64,000 nt of DNA. It comes from Agreia sp. PsM10. GTDB lineage: Bacteria; Actinomycetota; Actinomycetes; Actinomycetales; Microbacteriaceae. Shown piece after piece: positions 26,152-35,192 of this stretch (positions within the stretch are counted from its first letter, which is position 1; the number at the start of each line of letters is the position of its first letter). The DNA lies in NCBI RefSeq assembly GCF_030433855.1, contig NZ_JARUXC010000012.1:1-64000 (forward strand), in the 5' to 3' direction. Below the pieces are notes generated by a model. It was not told the DNA's origin and made no database searches. It saw only the letters and a list, made by a program, of their open reading frames with translations. Both the position numbers and the translations under genes were made by a program.

Positions 26152-27741
26152 ATGATGGGGAGCATGTCCGACGGCTCCTCGTTTTATATCACCACGCCTA
26201 TTTTCTATGTGAATGACGTGCCCCACATCGGGCACGCCTATACAGAGGTGGCCGCAGACGTCCTCGCGCGCTGGCACCGGCAGGCAGGTGACGACACCTG
26301 GTTCCTCACCGGAACCGACGAGCACGGTCAGAAGATCCTGCGCACGGCCACCGCCAACGGCGTCACGCCCAAGGAGTGGGCCGACCGCCTCGTCGAGACG
26401 GCCTGGCAGCCCCTGCTCAAGACCATCGACATCTCGAACGACGACTTCATCCGCACCACCGATGAGCGCCACGAGGTCAACGTGCAGCTCTTCCTGCAGC
26501 GCCTGTTCGACGCCGGGTACATCTACACCGGTGAGTACGAGGGCTACTACTGCGTGGGCTGCGAGGAGTACAAGGCCGACAGCGATCTCGTCGACGGCAC
26601 GGGAGAGTACGAGGGCCAGAAGGTCTGCGCGATCCACTCGAAGCCCGTGGAGCTGCTGAAGGAGCGCAACTACTTCTTCCGCATGAGCGAGTTCAGCCAG
26701 CGGCTGCTCGACCTCTACGAGGAGAACCCGAACTTCATCCAGCCCGAGAGCGTGCGCAACGAGATCGTGTCGTTCGTGCGACGCGGCCTCACCGACCTGT
26801 CGATCTCGCGCCAGACGTTCGACTGGGGCATCAAGGTTCCGTGGGACGAGTCGCACGTGGTCTACGTGTGGTTCGACGCCCTGCTCAACTACATCACCGC
26901 CGCAGGATACGGCCACGACGACGAGGCGTTCGCCCGCCGCTGGCCCGCCACGCACATCGTCGGAAAAGACATCGCCCGCTTCCACGCCGTGATCTGGCCC
27001 GCCATGCTCATGGCCGCCGGGCTCGAGGTTCCGAAGCAGGTCTTCGGCCACGGCTGGCTGCTCGTCGGCGGCGAGAAGATGTCGAAGTCGAAGCTCACGG
27101 GCATCGCGCCGAACCAGATCACCGACACGTTCGGTTCCGACGCCTTCCGCTACTACTTCCTGCGCGCCATCAACTTCGGCCAGGACGGCTCGTTCAGCTG
27201 GGAGGACCTGTCGGCGCGCTACCAGGCCGAGCTCGCCAACGGCTTCGGCAACCTCGCCTCGCGCGTGATCGCCATGGTCACCCGCTACTTCGACGGCGTC
27301 ATTCCCGACGCCGGGGTTCTGGATGCGCCGGATCAGGCGATCCGCGACACCGAGGTGCGGGTGACGGCCGCCGCCGACGAGGCCATCTCTCGACTCGCCA
27401 TCCACGAGGCCATCGCCTCGATCTGGCAGCTCGTCGACGAGCTCAACGGGTACATCACCCTGCAGGAGCCGTGGGCACTGTCGAAGGATCCGGCGAATCG
27501 CGAGCGGCTCGGAACCGTACTGAACACGGCGGTACGAGGAATCGGCACGCTCGCCGTGCTGCTCTCGCCCGTGATCCCCGAGGCCTCGAGCAAGCTCTGG
27601 ACCGCGTTGAACGGTGCGGGCTCGGTCTCCGACCAGCCCATCCGCTCGGCATTCGAGTGGGCCGGCGGCACCACGGTCTCCACCCTCCAGCCGCTGTTCC
27701 CGCGCATCGAGTCGAGCGAGTCCGACGGGTCGGGCGCGTAG
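26152..27741 (+). CDS. metG: Methionyl-tRNA synthetase
   Basis: 529 residues, class I synthetase charging tRNA-Met with methionine. HIGH is intact at 25-28 (PHIGHAY) and KMSKS at 309-313. The zinc/CP region includes YCVGCEEYK, and there is no C-terminal dimerisation domain, so this is the short MetG type. GGAGG at 26138-26142 sits 9 nt before ATG 26152, which decides the start; ATGs at 26155 and 26164 are alternatives. It is followed 2 nt later by tatD. Confidence 0.97.
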   Translation: MMGSMSDGSSFYITTPIFYVNDVPHIGHAYTEVAADVLARWHRQAGDDTWFLTGTDEHGQKILRTATANGVTPKEWADRLVETAWQPLLKTIDISNDDFIRTTDERHEVNVQLFLQRLFDAGYIYTGEYEGYYCVGCEEYKADSDLVDGTGEYEGQKVCAIHSKPVELLKERNYFFRMSEFSQRLLDLYEENPNFIQPESVRNEIVSFVRRGLTDLSISRQTFDWGIKVPWDESHVVYVWFDALLNYITAAGYGHDDEAFARRWPATHIVGKDIARFHAVIWPAMLMAAGLEVPKQVFGHGWLLVGGEKMSKSKLTGIAPNQITDTFGSDAFRYYFLRAINFGQDGSFSWEDLSARYQAELANGFGNLASRVIAMVTRYFDGVIPDAGVLDAPDQAIRDTEVRVTAAADEAISRLAIHEAIASIWQLVDELNGYITLQEPWALSKDPANRERLGTVLNTAVRGIGTLAVLLSPVIPEASSKLWTALNGAGSVSDQPIRSAFEWAGGTTVSTLQPLFPRIESSESDGSGA

Positions 27742-27743
27742 TC

Positions 27744-28640
27744 GTGCCTACCGACCACAGCTATCCGCCGCTGCCCGAACCCCTCGTGGTGGGTGTGTAC
27801 GACAATCACACGCACTTGGACCCGCCCCCTTCGACAGGCTCGGGGGACGACGAAAACGACGTGCCCGAGCGTGAGGTGCTCGACTACCTCGAGCAGCTCG
27901 ACAGGGCATCGAGCGTCGGGGTGCGCGGAGTGGTGCAGGTCGGCGGCGACGTCGAGTCGAGCATCTGGTCGGCCGAGCAGGCCGCACGCGAGCCGCGCAT
28001 GCTGGCGGCCGTGGCCATCCACCCGAACGAGGCGCCTCGGTACGACGCGGCGGGCGAGCTCGACGATGCGCTCGCCGTGATCGCCGAGCTGGCGACGCGT
28101 CCGCGGGTTCGGGCCATCGGCGAGACCGGGCTCGACTTCTTCCGAACGGGCGAAGAGGGGCGGGCTGCGCAGTTCCGCTCCTTCGAGGCGCACATCGAGA
28201 TCGCGAAGCAGAACGGTCTCGCCCTGCAGATCCACGATCGCGACGCGCACGACGACGTGATCGAGACGCTGCTGCGGGTGGGTGCGCCCGAGCGCACCGT
28301 GTTCCACTGCTACTCCGGCGACGGAGCGATGGCCCGCATCTGCGCCGACAACGGCTGGTACATGTCGTTCGCCGGAACGGTCACGTTCAAGAACGCCGAG
28401 AACCTGCGCGACGCGCTCGAGGTGGCGCCCAGGCAGCTGCTGCTCGTCGAGACGGATGCGCCGTTCCTCACTCCGACGCCGCTGCGCGGGCGGCCCAACG
28501 CCCCCTACCTGCTGCCGCACACCCTGCGCTTCATGGCGTCGCATCTCGGCACCGACGTGTCGATGCTCGCGGCGCAGATCACCTCGAACACCGAACTGGT
28601 CTACGGCACGTGGGATTCCGAGCCGGTGATCGCCGAATGA
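27744..28640 (+). CDS. tatD: TatD-family metal-dependent deoxyribonuclease
   Basis: 298 residues of the TatD amidohydrolase family. Metal ligands: HTHLD near 23-27, Glu in GETGLDF, His in LQIHDRDA and HCYSGD, and Asp in ETDAPFLTP. Start is GTG directly after metG. Between HTHLD and the first helix there is an extra segment PPPSTGSGDDENDVPE whose DNA is a copy of a dispersed repeat (27826-27846); the frame is kept. Its TGA overlaps the rsmA ATG. Confidence 0.92.
   Translation: MPTDHSYPPLPEPLVVGVYDNHTHLDPPPSTGSGDDENDVPEREVLDYLEQLDRASSVGVRGVVQVGGDVESSIWSAEQAAREPRMLAAVAIHPNEAPRYDAAGELDDALAVIAELATRPRVRAIGETGLDFFRTGEEGRAAQFRSFEAHIEIAKQNGLALQIHDRDAHDDVIETLLRVGAPERTVFHCYSGDGAMARICADNGWYMSFAGTVTFKNAENLRDALEVAPRQLLLVETDAPFLTPTPLRGRPNAPYLLPHTLRFMASHLGTDVSMLAAQITSNTELVYGTWDSEPVIAE
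27826..27846 (-). repeat. Dispersed repeat copy 1, inside tatD
   Basis: CCCCTTCGACAGGCTCGGGG, one copy of a short repeat also found at 28650 and 38170 in the other orientation. Here it is translated as PPPSTGSG within TatD. It differs from the other two copies by G for A in the CTCAGGG part. Confidence 0.75.
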
Positions 28641-29506
28641 CCCCTCCGCTCCCTGAGCCTGTCGAAGGAAAGCTCCTCGGCCCCGCCGAGATCCGCGACC
28701 TCGCCGAGCTTCTCGATCTGACGCCCACGAAGAAGCTCGGGCAGAACTTCGTGATCGACGGCAACACGGTTCGGCGCATCGTGCGCGTCGCCGGCGTGCA
28801 GCCGGGGGAGACCGTCGTCGAGGTCGGGCCGGGCCTCGGGTCGCTGACCCTCGGCATCCTCGAGACCGGAGCGAGCGTCGTGGCCGTCGAGATCGACAAA
28901 CGACTCGCCGCCCAGCTTCCCGACACCGTTCGCGCGCTGCAGCCCGATGCCCGCCTGACGGTCGTGCGCGACGATGCCATGAGCATCCAGAGCCTGCCGG
29001 ATGCGCCGGTTCGGCTGGTCGCGAACCTTCCGTACAACGTGTCGGTTCCCGTGCTGCTGCACTTCCTCGAGCACTTCCCGTCGATCCAGTCGGGGGTGGT
29101 GATGGTGCAGGCCGAGGTCGGACACCGGCTCGCCGCGGTTCCCGGATCGAAGATCTATGGCAGCCCGAGCGTGAAGGCCGCCTGGTACGGCGACTGGAAG
29201 ACGAGTGGAAACGTGAGCAGGCAGGTGTTCTGGCCCGTTCCCAACGTCGACTCGGTGCTGGTGTCGTTCCAGCGCCACGAGACCCTTCCCGACACCGAGG
29301 AGGTGCGCGTGCGCACCTTCGAGGTCGTCGATGCAGCCTTCCAGCAGCGCCGCAAGATGCTGCGGCAGTCGCTGATCCCGGTGTTCGGAGACACGCAGCA
29401 TGCCCAGGCCGTGCTCGAGCGCGCCGGAGTGGAACCCACGATGCGTGGAGAAGCGCTGACGATGGAGGATTTCCACCGCATCGGTCGCGCCTCGGCCGAG
29501 GCCTGA
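28637..29506 (+). CDS. rsmA: 16S rRNA dimethyladenosine transferase
   Basis: 289 residues; dimethylates A1518 and A1519 of 16S rRNA (KsgA). KKLGQNFVID at about 35-44, SAM-binding VVEVGPGLGSLT near 67-78 and catalytic NLPYNVS near 132-138 are all present. The ATG overlaps the tatD stop (ATGA). The extra N-terminal residues LPEPVEG are encoded by a dispersed repeat (28650-28668). In actinobacteria ispE normally follows; here a nucleoside operon intervenes. Confidence 0.96.
   Translation: MTPPLPEPVEGKLLGPAEIRDLAELLDLTPTKKLGQNFVIDGNTVRRIVRVAGVQPGETVVEVGPGLGSLTLGILETGASVVAVEIDKRLAAQLPDTVRALQPDARLTVVRDDAMSIQSLPDAPVRLVANLPYNVSVPVLLHFLEHFPSIQSGVVMVQAEVGHRLAAVPGSKIYGSPSVKAAWYGDWKTSGNVSRQVFWPVPNVDSVLVSFQRHETLPDTEEVRVRTFEVVDAAFQQRRKMLRQSLIPVFGDTQHAQAVLERAGVEPTMRGEALTMEDFHRIGRASAEA
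28650..28668 (+). repeat. Dispersed repeat copy 2, in the rsmA 5' end
   Basis: TCCCTGAGCCTGTCGAAGG, identical over 19 bp to the copy at 38170-38188. Read in frame it gives PEPVEG near the RsmA N-terminus. Confidence 0.85.
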
Positions 29507-29603
29507 CACCCGTTACCGTCTGTGACGAGGAGGTGAATCGACCCCCTCGACCCTTGCTAGCGTTGGATCGCACCCCCTCCCGACAGCAACCCTGGAGACA
29601 CCT

Positions 29604-30647
29604 ATGTCCACTCTCACTCGGCGCATCGGCGCCGTCGCCCTCACGGCCGCGCTCGTCGCGGGCGTCTCCGCCTGTTCGTCGTCGGATGCCGGCTCGTCCG
29701 ACGACGCGTCGCTCGACAAGTCGATCATCCTCATCACGCCGACCGCCGTCGGCTCGAACAACTTCCTGAAGCTCGCCGTCGAGGGTGCAGAAGCCGCCGG
29801 CAAGGCGAACGGCGCCAAGGTCGACATCTACGAGAGCAAGGACCCGGCGTCGATCCAGCAGAACATCGACGAGGCCGTGCGTGCCGCGCCCGACGTGATC
29901 ATCGGCGTCTCGTTCAGCGTGCTCGACCAGGTCACGGCCGCAGCCGCCGACAACCCCGACCAGCAGTTCCTGCTGATCGACACGTCGGCCGAGGAGCCCA
30001 CCGACAACCTCACCGCCGCCGTGTTCAAGGAGTACGAGTCGAACTACCTGATCGGCGTCGAAGCGGGCCTGCTCACGCAGACGAACAGCATCGGCGCGAT
30101 CGGCGCCCTCGACACCCCGTTCATCCACCGCTGGATCGACCCTTTCTTCGCGGGGGCCAAGAGCGTGAACCCCGAGGTCAAGACGACCCAGCAGTACGTG
30201 GGCGGCGACAACCCCTTCGGTGACCAGGCCCGCGCCAAGGCGCAGGCCCAGATCATCGCCGACTCGGGTGCCGACTACGTGAACGCGGCGGCCTCCGCCG
30301 GAAACCTCGGTGTGTTCGAGGCCGCGGCCGCGGGCAGCTTCAAGGCCTTCGGTGTCGACTCCAACCAGTGCCTCGAGTCGCCCGGAAACGTGGTCGACAA
30401 CTCGATCAAGCGCGTCGACGTCGCGGTCGAGAACGCGGTGAAGGACATCTTCGCGGGCAACGGCGGCGGCTTCAAGTCGTACGGCCTCGCCGAGGGCGGC
30501 GTGGGCGTGACCGGGCTCGAAGACGACGTCGCGTCGTCGAAGTGCCTCATCGCCGAGCACCCCGATGTGATCGAGAAGGTCGCCGAAGTGCGCGACCAGA
30601 TCGTCTCGGGTGAGATCACCGTCGAGGATCCCCTCACCGCCGGATGA
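29604..30647 (+). CDS. BMP-family nucleoside-binding lipoprotein
   Basis: 347 residues; substrate-binding component of a nucleoside ABC importer, anchored outside the membrane. Signal peptide with lipobox VSAC (Cys24). BMP-family (PnrA/NupA) stretches: GSNNFLKLAVEGAEAAGK, DVIIGVSFSVLDQV, QFLLIDTSAEEP, EYESNYLIGVEAGLL and FGVDSNQC. GGAG lies 6 nt before the ATG. First gene of a five-gene operon in which every junction overlaps. Confidence 0.93.
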   Translation: MSTLTRRIGAVALTAALVAGVSACSSSDAGSSDDASLDKSIILITPTAVGSNNFLKLAVEGAEAAGKANGAKVDIYESKDPASIQQNIDEAVRAAPDVIIGVSFSVLDQVTAAAADNPDQQFLLIDTSAEEPTDNLTAAVFKEYESNYLIGVEAGLLTQTNSIGAIGALDTPFIHRWIDPFFAGAKSVNPEVKTTQQYVGGDNPFGDQARAKAQAQIIADSGADYVNAAASAGNLGVFEAAAAGSFKAFGVDSNQCLESPGNVVDNSIKRVDVAVENAVKDIFAGNGGGFKSYGLAEGGVGVTGLEDDVASSKCLIAEHPDVIEKVAEVRDQIVSGEITVEDPLTAG

Positions 30648-32191
30648 GCACCGCCGCAGTAGAGCTGAGAGCGATCAGCAAGAGGTTCGATGCCGTCGTG
30701 GCGAACGACGGCATCGACCTCGTGCTGGCCCGGGGCACCGTTCACGCCGTGATGGGTGAGAACGGTGCGGGCAAGTCGACCCTGATGTCGATCCTGTTCG
30801 GCCTGGTGCGCCCGGATTCGGGCGACATCGTGGTCGACGGAGAGACGCGCTCCTTCCAGAGCCCCCTCGACGCCATCGCCGCGGGACTCGGCATGGTGCA
30901 CCAGCACTTCAGACTCTTCGACTCGATGACCGTGGCCGAGAACGTGGTCTTCGGCGCCGAGCCCACCCGGGGCGGCCGCATCGATCGTGCCGCCGCAGCC
31001 GAGCGGGTGCGCAGCCTCGCCGATCGCTACGGGCTCGACACCGATCCGCAGGCCCGGGTCGGAGACCTGTCGGCCGGAGCGAGGCAACGCGTCGAGATCC
31101 TCAAGGCCCTCCACCGCGACGCCCGCATCCTCATCCTCGACGAGCCGACCGCCGTGCTCACCCCCTCCGAGGTCACCTCGCTGTTCACCGTGATCCGGCG
31201 GGCTGCCGAAGACGGCACCACGGTGGTGCTCGTCACCCACAAGATCCAGGAAGTGCTCGACGTGTCGACCGAGGTCACCGTGCTGCGCGACGGCCGGGTC
31301 TCCGGTCGATTCGTCACGGCCGACACCACATCGGCCGAGCTCGTGCGCGCCATGACCGGCCGCGAGGTCGAGATCGTCGCCAACCCGGGAACGGGAACGC
31401 TCGGCGAGACCGTCCTCGAGGTCGAGGGCGTGTCGGTCACGGATGCCCGCCTCGAGCGGGTCTCGAACGTCTCGCTCTCGGTTCGCCGCGGCGAGATCGT
31501 CGGCATCGCCGGCGTCTCGGGAAACGGCCAGCACGATCTCGTGGCCGCCGTCCTCGGAACGACCCCCGTCTCGGCCGGGCGCATCCGGCTCGGCGACCAC
31601 GACATGACGGGCGCGCCCGTCGCCGCCCGTCGGGCCGCCGGCCTCGCGGTGATCCCCGAAGACAGGCGCGGCGAGGGCAGTGCCGTGACGATGTCGATCA
31701 CCGAGAACCTCTCGCTCGGCCACCACAGGCAGCCGCCGATCGGCTGGCCGACAGGCTTCGGCAGGGGCTGGATGTCTCTGGCCGCCGCCCGCACACGCGC
31801 GAGCGAGCAGATCTCGTCGTACGACATCCGCACCTCGGGCGAGAAGCAGCCGGTCGGTTCGCTCTCCGGCGGCAACGCGCAGAAGGTCGTGATCGCTCGG
31901 GAGCTGTCGTTCGACGCCCCGCTGCTCATCGCCGAGCAGCCCACCCAGGGCGTCGACGTGGGGGCCATCGAGGCCATCCACGGGCGCCTGCTCGACTATC
32001 GGGCGTCGGGCCGCGGCATCCTGCTCGTCTCGCATGAGATCTCGGAGCTGCTGGCCCTGGCCGACCGGGTTCTCGTGATGTTCGCCGGCGAGATCGTGGC
32101 CGAGTTCGACCGGTCGCGGGCGAGCGCCGAGCGCATCGGTGCCGCCATGGCCGGAGCCGCAGCGGCGGCCGGGGAGGAGTGGACAGCATGA
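30644..32191 (+). CDS. Nucleoside ABC transporter ATPase (two-domain)
   Basis: 515 residues with two nucleotide-binding domains. First domain: Walker A GENGAGKST near 38-46, variant signature LSAGARQRVEIL, Walker B ILILDEPTAVL. Second domain: degenerate Walker A GVSGNGQHDL, signature LSGGNAQKV, Walker B LLIAEQPTQGVD. Asymmetric domains are normal in sugar and BMP-type nucleoside importers. ATG overlaps the lipoprotein stop by four bases. It powers the two permeases that follow. Confidence 0.94.
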   Translation: MSTAAVELRAISKRFDAVVANDGIDLVLARGTVHAVMGENGAGKSTLMSILFGLVRPDSGDIVVDGETRSFQSPLDAIAAGLGMVHQHFRLFDSMTVAENVVFGAEPTRGGRIDRAAAAERVRSLADRYGLDTDPQARVGDLSAGARQRVEILKALHRDARILILDEPTAVLTPSEVTSLFTVIRRAAEDGTTVVLVTHKIQEVLDVSTEVTVLRDGRVSGRFVTADTTSAELVRAMTGREVEIVANPGTGTLGETVLEVEGVSVTDARLERVSNVSLSVRRGEIVGIAGVSGNGQHDLVAAVLGTTPVSAGRIRLGDHDMTGAPVAARRAAGLAVIPEDRRGEGSAVTMSITENLSLGHHRQPPIGWPTGFGRGWMSLAAARTRASEQISSYDIRTSGEKQPVGSLSGGNAQKVVIARELSFDAPLLIAEQPTQGVDVGAIEAIHGRLLDYRASGRGILLVSHEISELLALADRVLVMFAGEIVAEFDRSRASAERIGAAMAGAAAAAGEEWTA

Positions 32192-33228
32192 TCGCCAGAC
32201 TGACCCGGCATCCCGCCGTCGTGCCCATCGGGGCCGTCGTGCTGGCGATCCTCATCGGCGCCGTCGTGATCCTGCTGGCCGGGCTCAACCCGATCGACGC
32301 CTACGCGGCCGTGCTGCAGGGGTCGCTCGACGTGCGCAATCTCGACTACACGTTCTCGGTCTGGGGCTTCATCTGCGGCATGGGACTGGTCGCCGCCATC
32401 CCGCTTCGCATGGGCGAGTTCAACCTCGGCGGAAACGGACAGCTCGTCCTCGGAGGCATCACCGCCTACGTCGTGGCCAGTCAGCTCGGCCTGCCCGGAA
32501 TCGTCGCGGTGCCCCTCGCGCTGATCGCGGCGATGCTCGTGAGCGGCGGCTTCGCGGCCGTATCGGCGCCGCTCGCCACGCGCTTCGGAATCCCGATCAT
32601 CATCTCGACCCTGCTGCTGTCGCCCGTGGCCGTGGCCGTGGCGTCGTACCTCGTGCGCTTTCCCCTCGCGGAGAAGGGATCGGGCAACGCCCAGACGCCC
32701 GTGCTGCCGGAGGACGCGCACATCTGGAGCCTCGGCGACCTGCGCTACACCACGGTCGGTCTGCTGCTGATCATCGCCGTCATGGTGATCTTCTACATCG
32801 TCGATTCGCGCTCGGCCGTCGGCTTCGAGCTGCGCGTCACCGGAGCGAACCGGCGCTTCGGCGAGTACGCCGGCCTCAAGCCCGGGCGACTCGCGCTCGG
32901 AGCGATGGGTTCGGCCGGAGCCGTGGCCGGCCTCGTCGGCGCGATCATCGTGCTCTCGTCGCCCTACCGCTTCATCGACGGGGCGCTCATCTCGCCCGGC
33001 TACACGTTCGCCGGACTCGCGGCGGCCCTGCTCGCCGGCGGTCGACCGGCGCTCGTGCCCGTCACCGCCATCCTGTTCACCATCCTTCAGGTCGGGGGAG
33101 CGAGCATGGAGCGCACCGCCGAGGTTCCCCGTCAACTCTCCGACGTGCTGCAGGGCGTGGTCATCGTGATCCTCGCGCTGCGCGTGGTTCTCGACCGTCG
33201 GCGGGCCGGCGCCGGAAAGGACAGCTGA
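32188..33228 (+). CDS. Nucleoside ABC transporter permease 1
   Basis: 346 residues with about nine or ten membrane helices of the BPD_transp_2 (ribose/branched-chain amino acid type) family: FNLGGNGQLVLGG and FELRVTGANRRFGEYAG, the latter being the cytoplasmic EAA-like coupling segment. ATG 32188 was preferred over GTG 32179 because the GGGGAGGAG ribosome-binding site would touch the GTG. It overlaps the ATPase stop as ATGA and the next permease by one base. Confidence 0.92.
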   Translation: MIARLTRHPAVVPIGAVVLAILIGAVVILLAGLNPIDAYAAVLQGSLDVRNLDYTFSVWGFICGMGLVAAIPLRMGEFNLGGNGQLVLGGITAYVVASQLGLPGIVAVPLALIAAMLVSGGFAAVSAPLATRFGIPIIISTLLLSPVAVAVASYLVRFPLAEKGSGNAQTPVLPEDAHIWSLGDLRYTTVGLLLIIAVMVIFYIVDSRSAVGFELRVTGANRRFGEYAGLKPGRLALGAMGSAGAVAGLVGAIIVLSSPYRFIDGALISPGYTFAGLAAALLAGGRPALVPVTAILFTILQVGGASMERTAEVPRQLSDVLQGVVIVILALRVVLDRRRAGAGKDS

Positions 33229-34148
33229 TGAGCATCTTCGAGTGGAGCTTCGTCGCGGCCGTGCTCACCAGTGCGACGCCCATCCTCTTCGCCGCCCTGG
33301 CCGGAGCCCTGTGCGCGCAGGCCGGCGTGTTCAACATCGCCCTCGAGGGGCAGATGCTGTGGGGCGCGTTCGCGGCCGTCGCGGGCAGCTACTACACCGG
33401 AAACGCCTGGGCCGGAGTGCTCGTCGCGGTGCTCTCGACCGCCATCTACTCCGTGATTCTCGCCGTAGGCGCGGCTCGGTGGAAGGCCGACCCCATCATC
33501 ATCGCGATCGGCACGAACCTGCTGTCGCTCGGGCTCACCGGCTTCCTCCTGCGCGTTCTCTTCGACACCTCCGGATCGTTCGCGCCGCAGGGACTCGACG
33601 GCATCGGCACCATGCCCTTCCTGAAGGGCATCCCCGTGATCGGCGATGTGTTCGCCGGGCAGTCCGTGCTGGTGCCGCTGGCGTTCGTGCTCATCGTGGC
33701 GGCGGGCCTGTGGCTGCGGCTCACGCCCGGCGGGCTGCGCCTGCGCGGCGTGGGCGAGCATCCGGATGCCGCGGCCACGCTGGGCATCGGCGTCGCCCGG
33801 TACCAGACGTGGGTCACCATCCTCGGCGGCGGACTCTGCGGCCTGGCCGGAGCCCAGCTGTCGCTCGGCAACGTGACCCTCTTCACCGAGAACATGACTG
33901 CCGGTCGCGGATGGATCGCGGTCGCCGCGGTCATCCTCGTCGCCAACAAGGCCTTCTGGCTGCCCGTCGCCTGTCTCGGCTTCGGCGCTGCCGAGGCGCT
34001 CGGCTTCCGGCTGCAGGGCATCGGCGCCCCGCAGCAGCTCACCGACGCCGCGCCCTACGCCATCACCCTCGTCGTTCTCGTCATCATGCGCGTCGTGGTG
34101 ACGCGCCGACGCACGCACGCCCTCACACCCAAGGAGACCCTCGTATGA
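33228..34148 (+). CDS. Nucleoside ABC transporter permease 2
   Basis: 306 residues, the shorter partner permease: GVFNIALEGQMLWGAFAA near 35-52 and GLRLRGVGEHPDAAATLGI coupling segment near 165. About eight to ten membrane helices. It should form the channel together with permease 1. TGATG junction upstream and ATGA junction downstream show translational coupling across the operon. Confidence 0.92.
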   Translation: MSIFEWSFVAAVLTSATPILFAALAGALCAQAGVFNIALEGQMLWGAFAAVAGSYYTGNAWAGVLVAVLSTAIYSVILAVGAARWKADPIIIAIGTNLLSLGLTGFLLRVLFDTSGSFAPQGLDGIGTMPFLKGIPVIGDVFAGQSVLVPLAFVLIVAAGLWLRLTPGGLRLRGVGEHPDAAATLGIGVARYQTWVTILGGGLCGLAGAQLSLGNVTLFTENMTAGRGWIAVAAVILVANKAFWLPVACLGFGAAEALGFRLQGIGAPQQLTDAAPYAITLVVLVIMRVVVTRRRTHALTPKETLV

Positions 34149-35134
34149 CCGCAGCAGAGCCGAGCGACGTGCGCCACATCATCGTCGACACCGACACCGG
34201 AATCGACGACGCCCTCGCGCTGCTCTACCTGGCGGGACGTGACGATGCCGAGATCTCGGCCATCACGAGCGTGTACGGCAACACCCCCGTCGAAGACGCG
34301 GTCGCGAACATCGCCCGTGTTCTGAAGATCGCCGGGCTCGAAGACACCCTTGTCGCTCGAGGCGCCGCGGGACCGATCAACGGCGAGCCGCGCATCGCCG
34401 GCCACGTGCACGGGGGAGACGGCCTCGGCGACCTCTACAGCGAGAAGCTGGAGCCGAAGAACCTGTCGCCGCTGTCGTCGGCCGAGTTGCTGGTCGAGCT
34501 GGCGTGCTCGCGCCCCGGCTACTACGACCTGCTGCCGATCGGCCCGCTCACCAACGTCGGCCTGGCTCTCGAGATCGAGCCCGAGCTGCTGACGCTGTTC
34601 CGGTCGACGGTCATCATGGGCGGCTCCGGGCCGTTCCCTCCGCTCGGCACTGTGCAGATGGTGGATGCCAACATCCATAACGACGCCGAGGCCGCCGCCC
34701 GGGTGTTCGCCGCGCCGCGCACGAACCTCGTGATGGTGGGCGTGAACGTGACCGCCGGCACCATCGTCGACGAGGTCGCCGTGCAGGCTCTGCACCGCGC
34801 GGGCACGGAGTGGGGCACCTTCTCGGCCGAGATCCTCGAGGCCTACATGGACTTCTATCAGTTCTCGTGGGGGCGCCGGGTCTCACCGGCCCACGACGGA
34901 CTGGCCGCAGCGCTGCTCGTGCAGCCCGAGTGGATCACGTCGTCGCTGAGCGGACCGGTCAACATCACGACCGACGGGTTCGCGACGCGCGCCCACCTGC
35001 TGCGCACGCACGAGGGTCTGCCCGTGAGTTGGCCCGTCACGCCCGCCCCCGACACGCAGGTCGTTCTCGACGTCGACAGGCAGGCATTCCTCGCCGACTT
35101 CGTGTCTGTGCTGGCTGGCCTCGGGAGGGCATAG
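34145..35134 (+). CDS. Inosine/uridine-preferring nucleoside hydrolase
   Basis: 329 residues; cleaves the N-glycosidic bond of ribonucleosides to free base and ribose. The calcium-binding motif DTDTGIDDALAL is at about 15-26, with NVxAxxxxxE-equivalent IGPLTNVGLAL, the MGGSGP loop and DANIHNDAEAA later, all as in IunH-type hydrolases. The final PAHDGLAAALLVQPE carries the last calcium ligand. As last gene of the importer operon it would break down the imported nucleosides; the released adenine could be salvaged by apt 3 kb away. Confidence 0.94.
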   Translation: MTAAEPSDVRHIIVDTDTGIDDALALLYLAGRDDAEISAITSVYGNTPVEDAVANIARVLKIAGLEDTLVARGAAGPINGEPRIAGHVHGGDGLGDLYSEKLEPKNLSPLSSAELLVELACSRPGYYDLLPIGPLTNVGLALEIEPELLTLFRSTVIMGGSGPFPPLGTVQMVDANIHNDAEAAARVFAAPRTNLVMVGVNVTAGTIVDEVAVQALHRAGTEWGTFSAEILEAYMDFYQFSWGRRVSPAHDGLAAALLVQPEWITSSLSGPVNITTDGFATRAHLLRTHEGLPVSWPVTPAPDTQVVLDVDRQAFLADFVSVLAGLGRA

Positions 35135-35192
35135 CCGGTCGCTCGGAGTGCTGCGGTCGGAACCCGCCTCCGGTTGCATATAGGTTGTTTCC

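Noticed and set aside
27470-27490. CTGTCGAAGG in metG as another dispersed-repeat copy
   Set aside because: Only ten bases match and they encode the ordinary LSKDP of MetG; the same holds for a match near 58748.
27333-30560. Open minus-strand frame of about 1,075 codons across metG, tatD, rsmA and the BMP gene
   Set aside because: It lies antisense to four well-identified genes and its translation is low-complexity Arg/Gly/Val; high G+C keeps antisense frames open.
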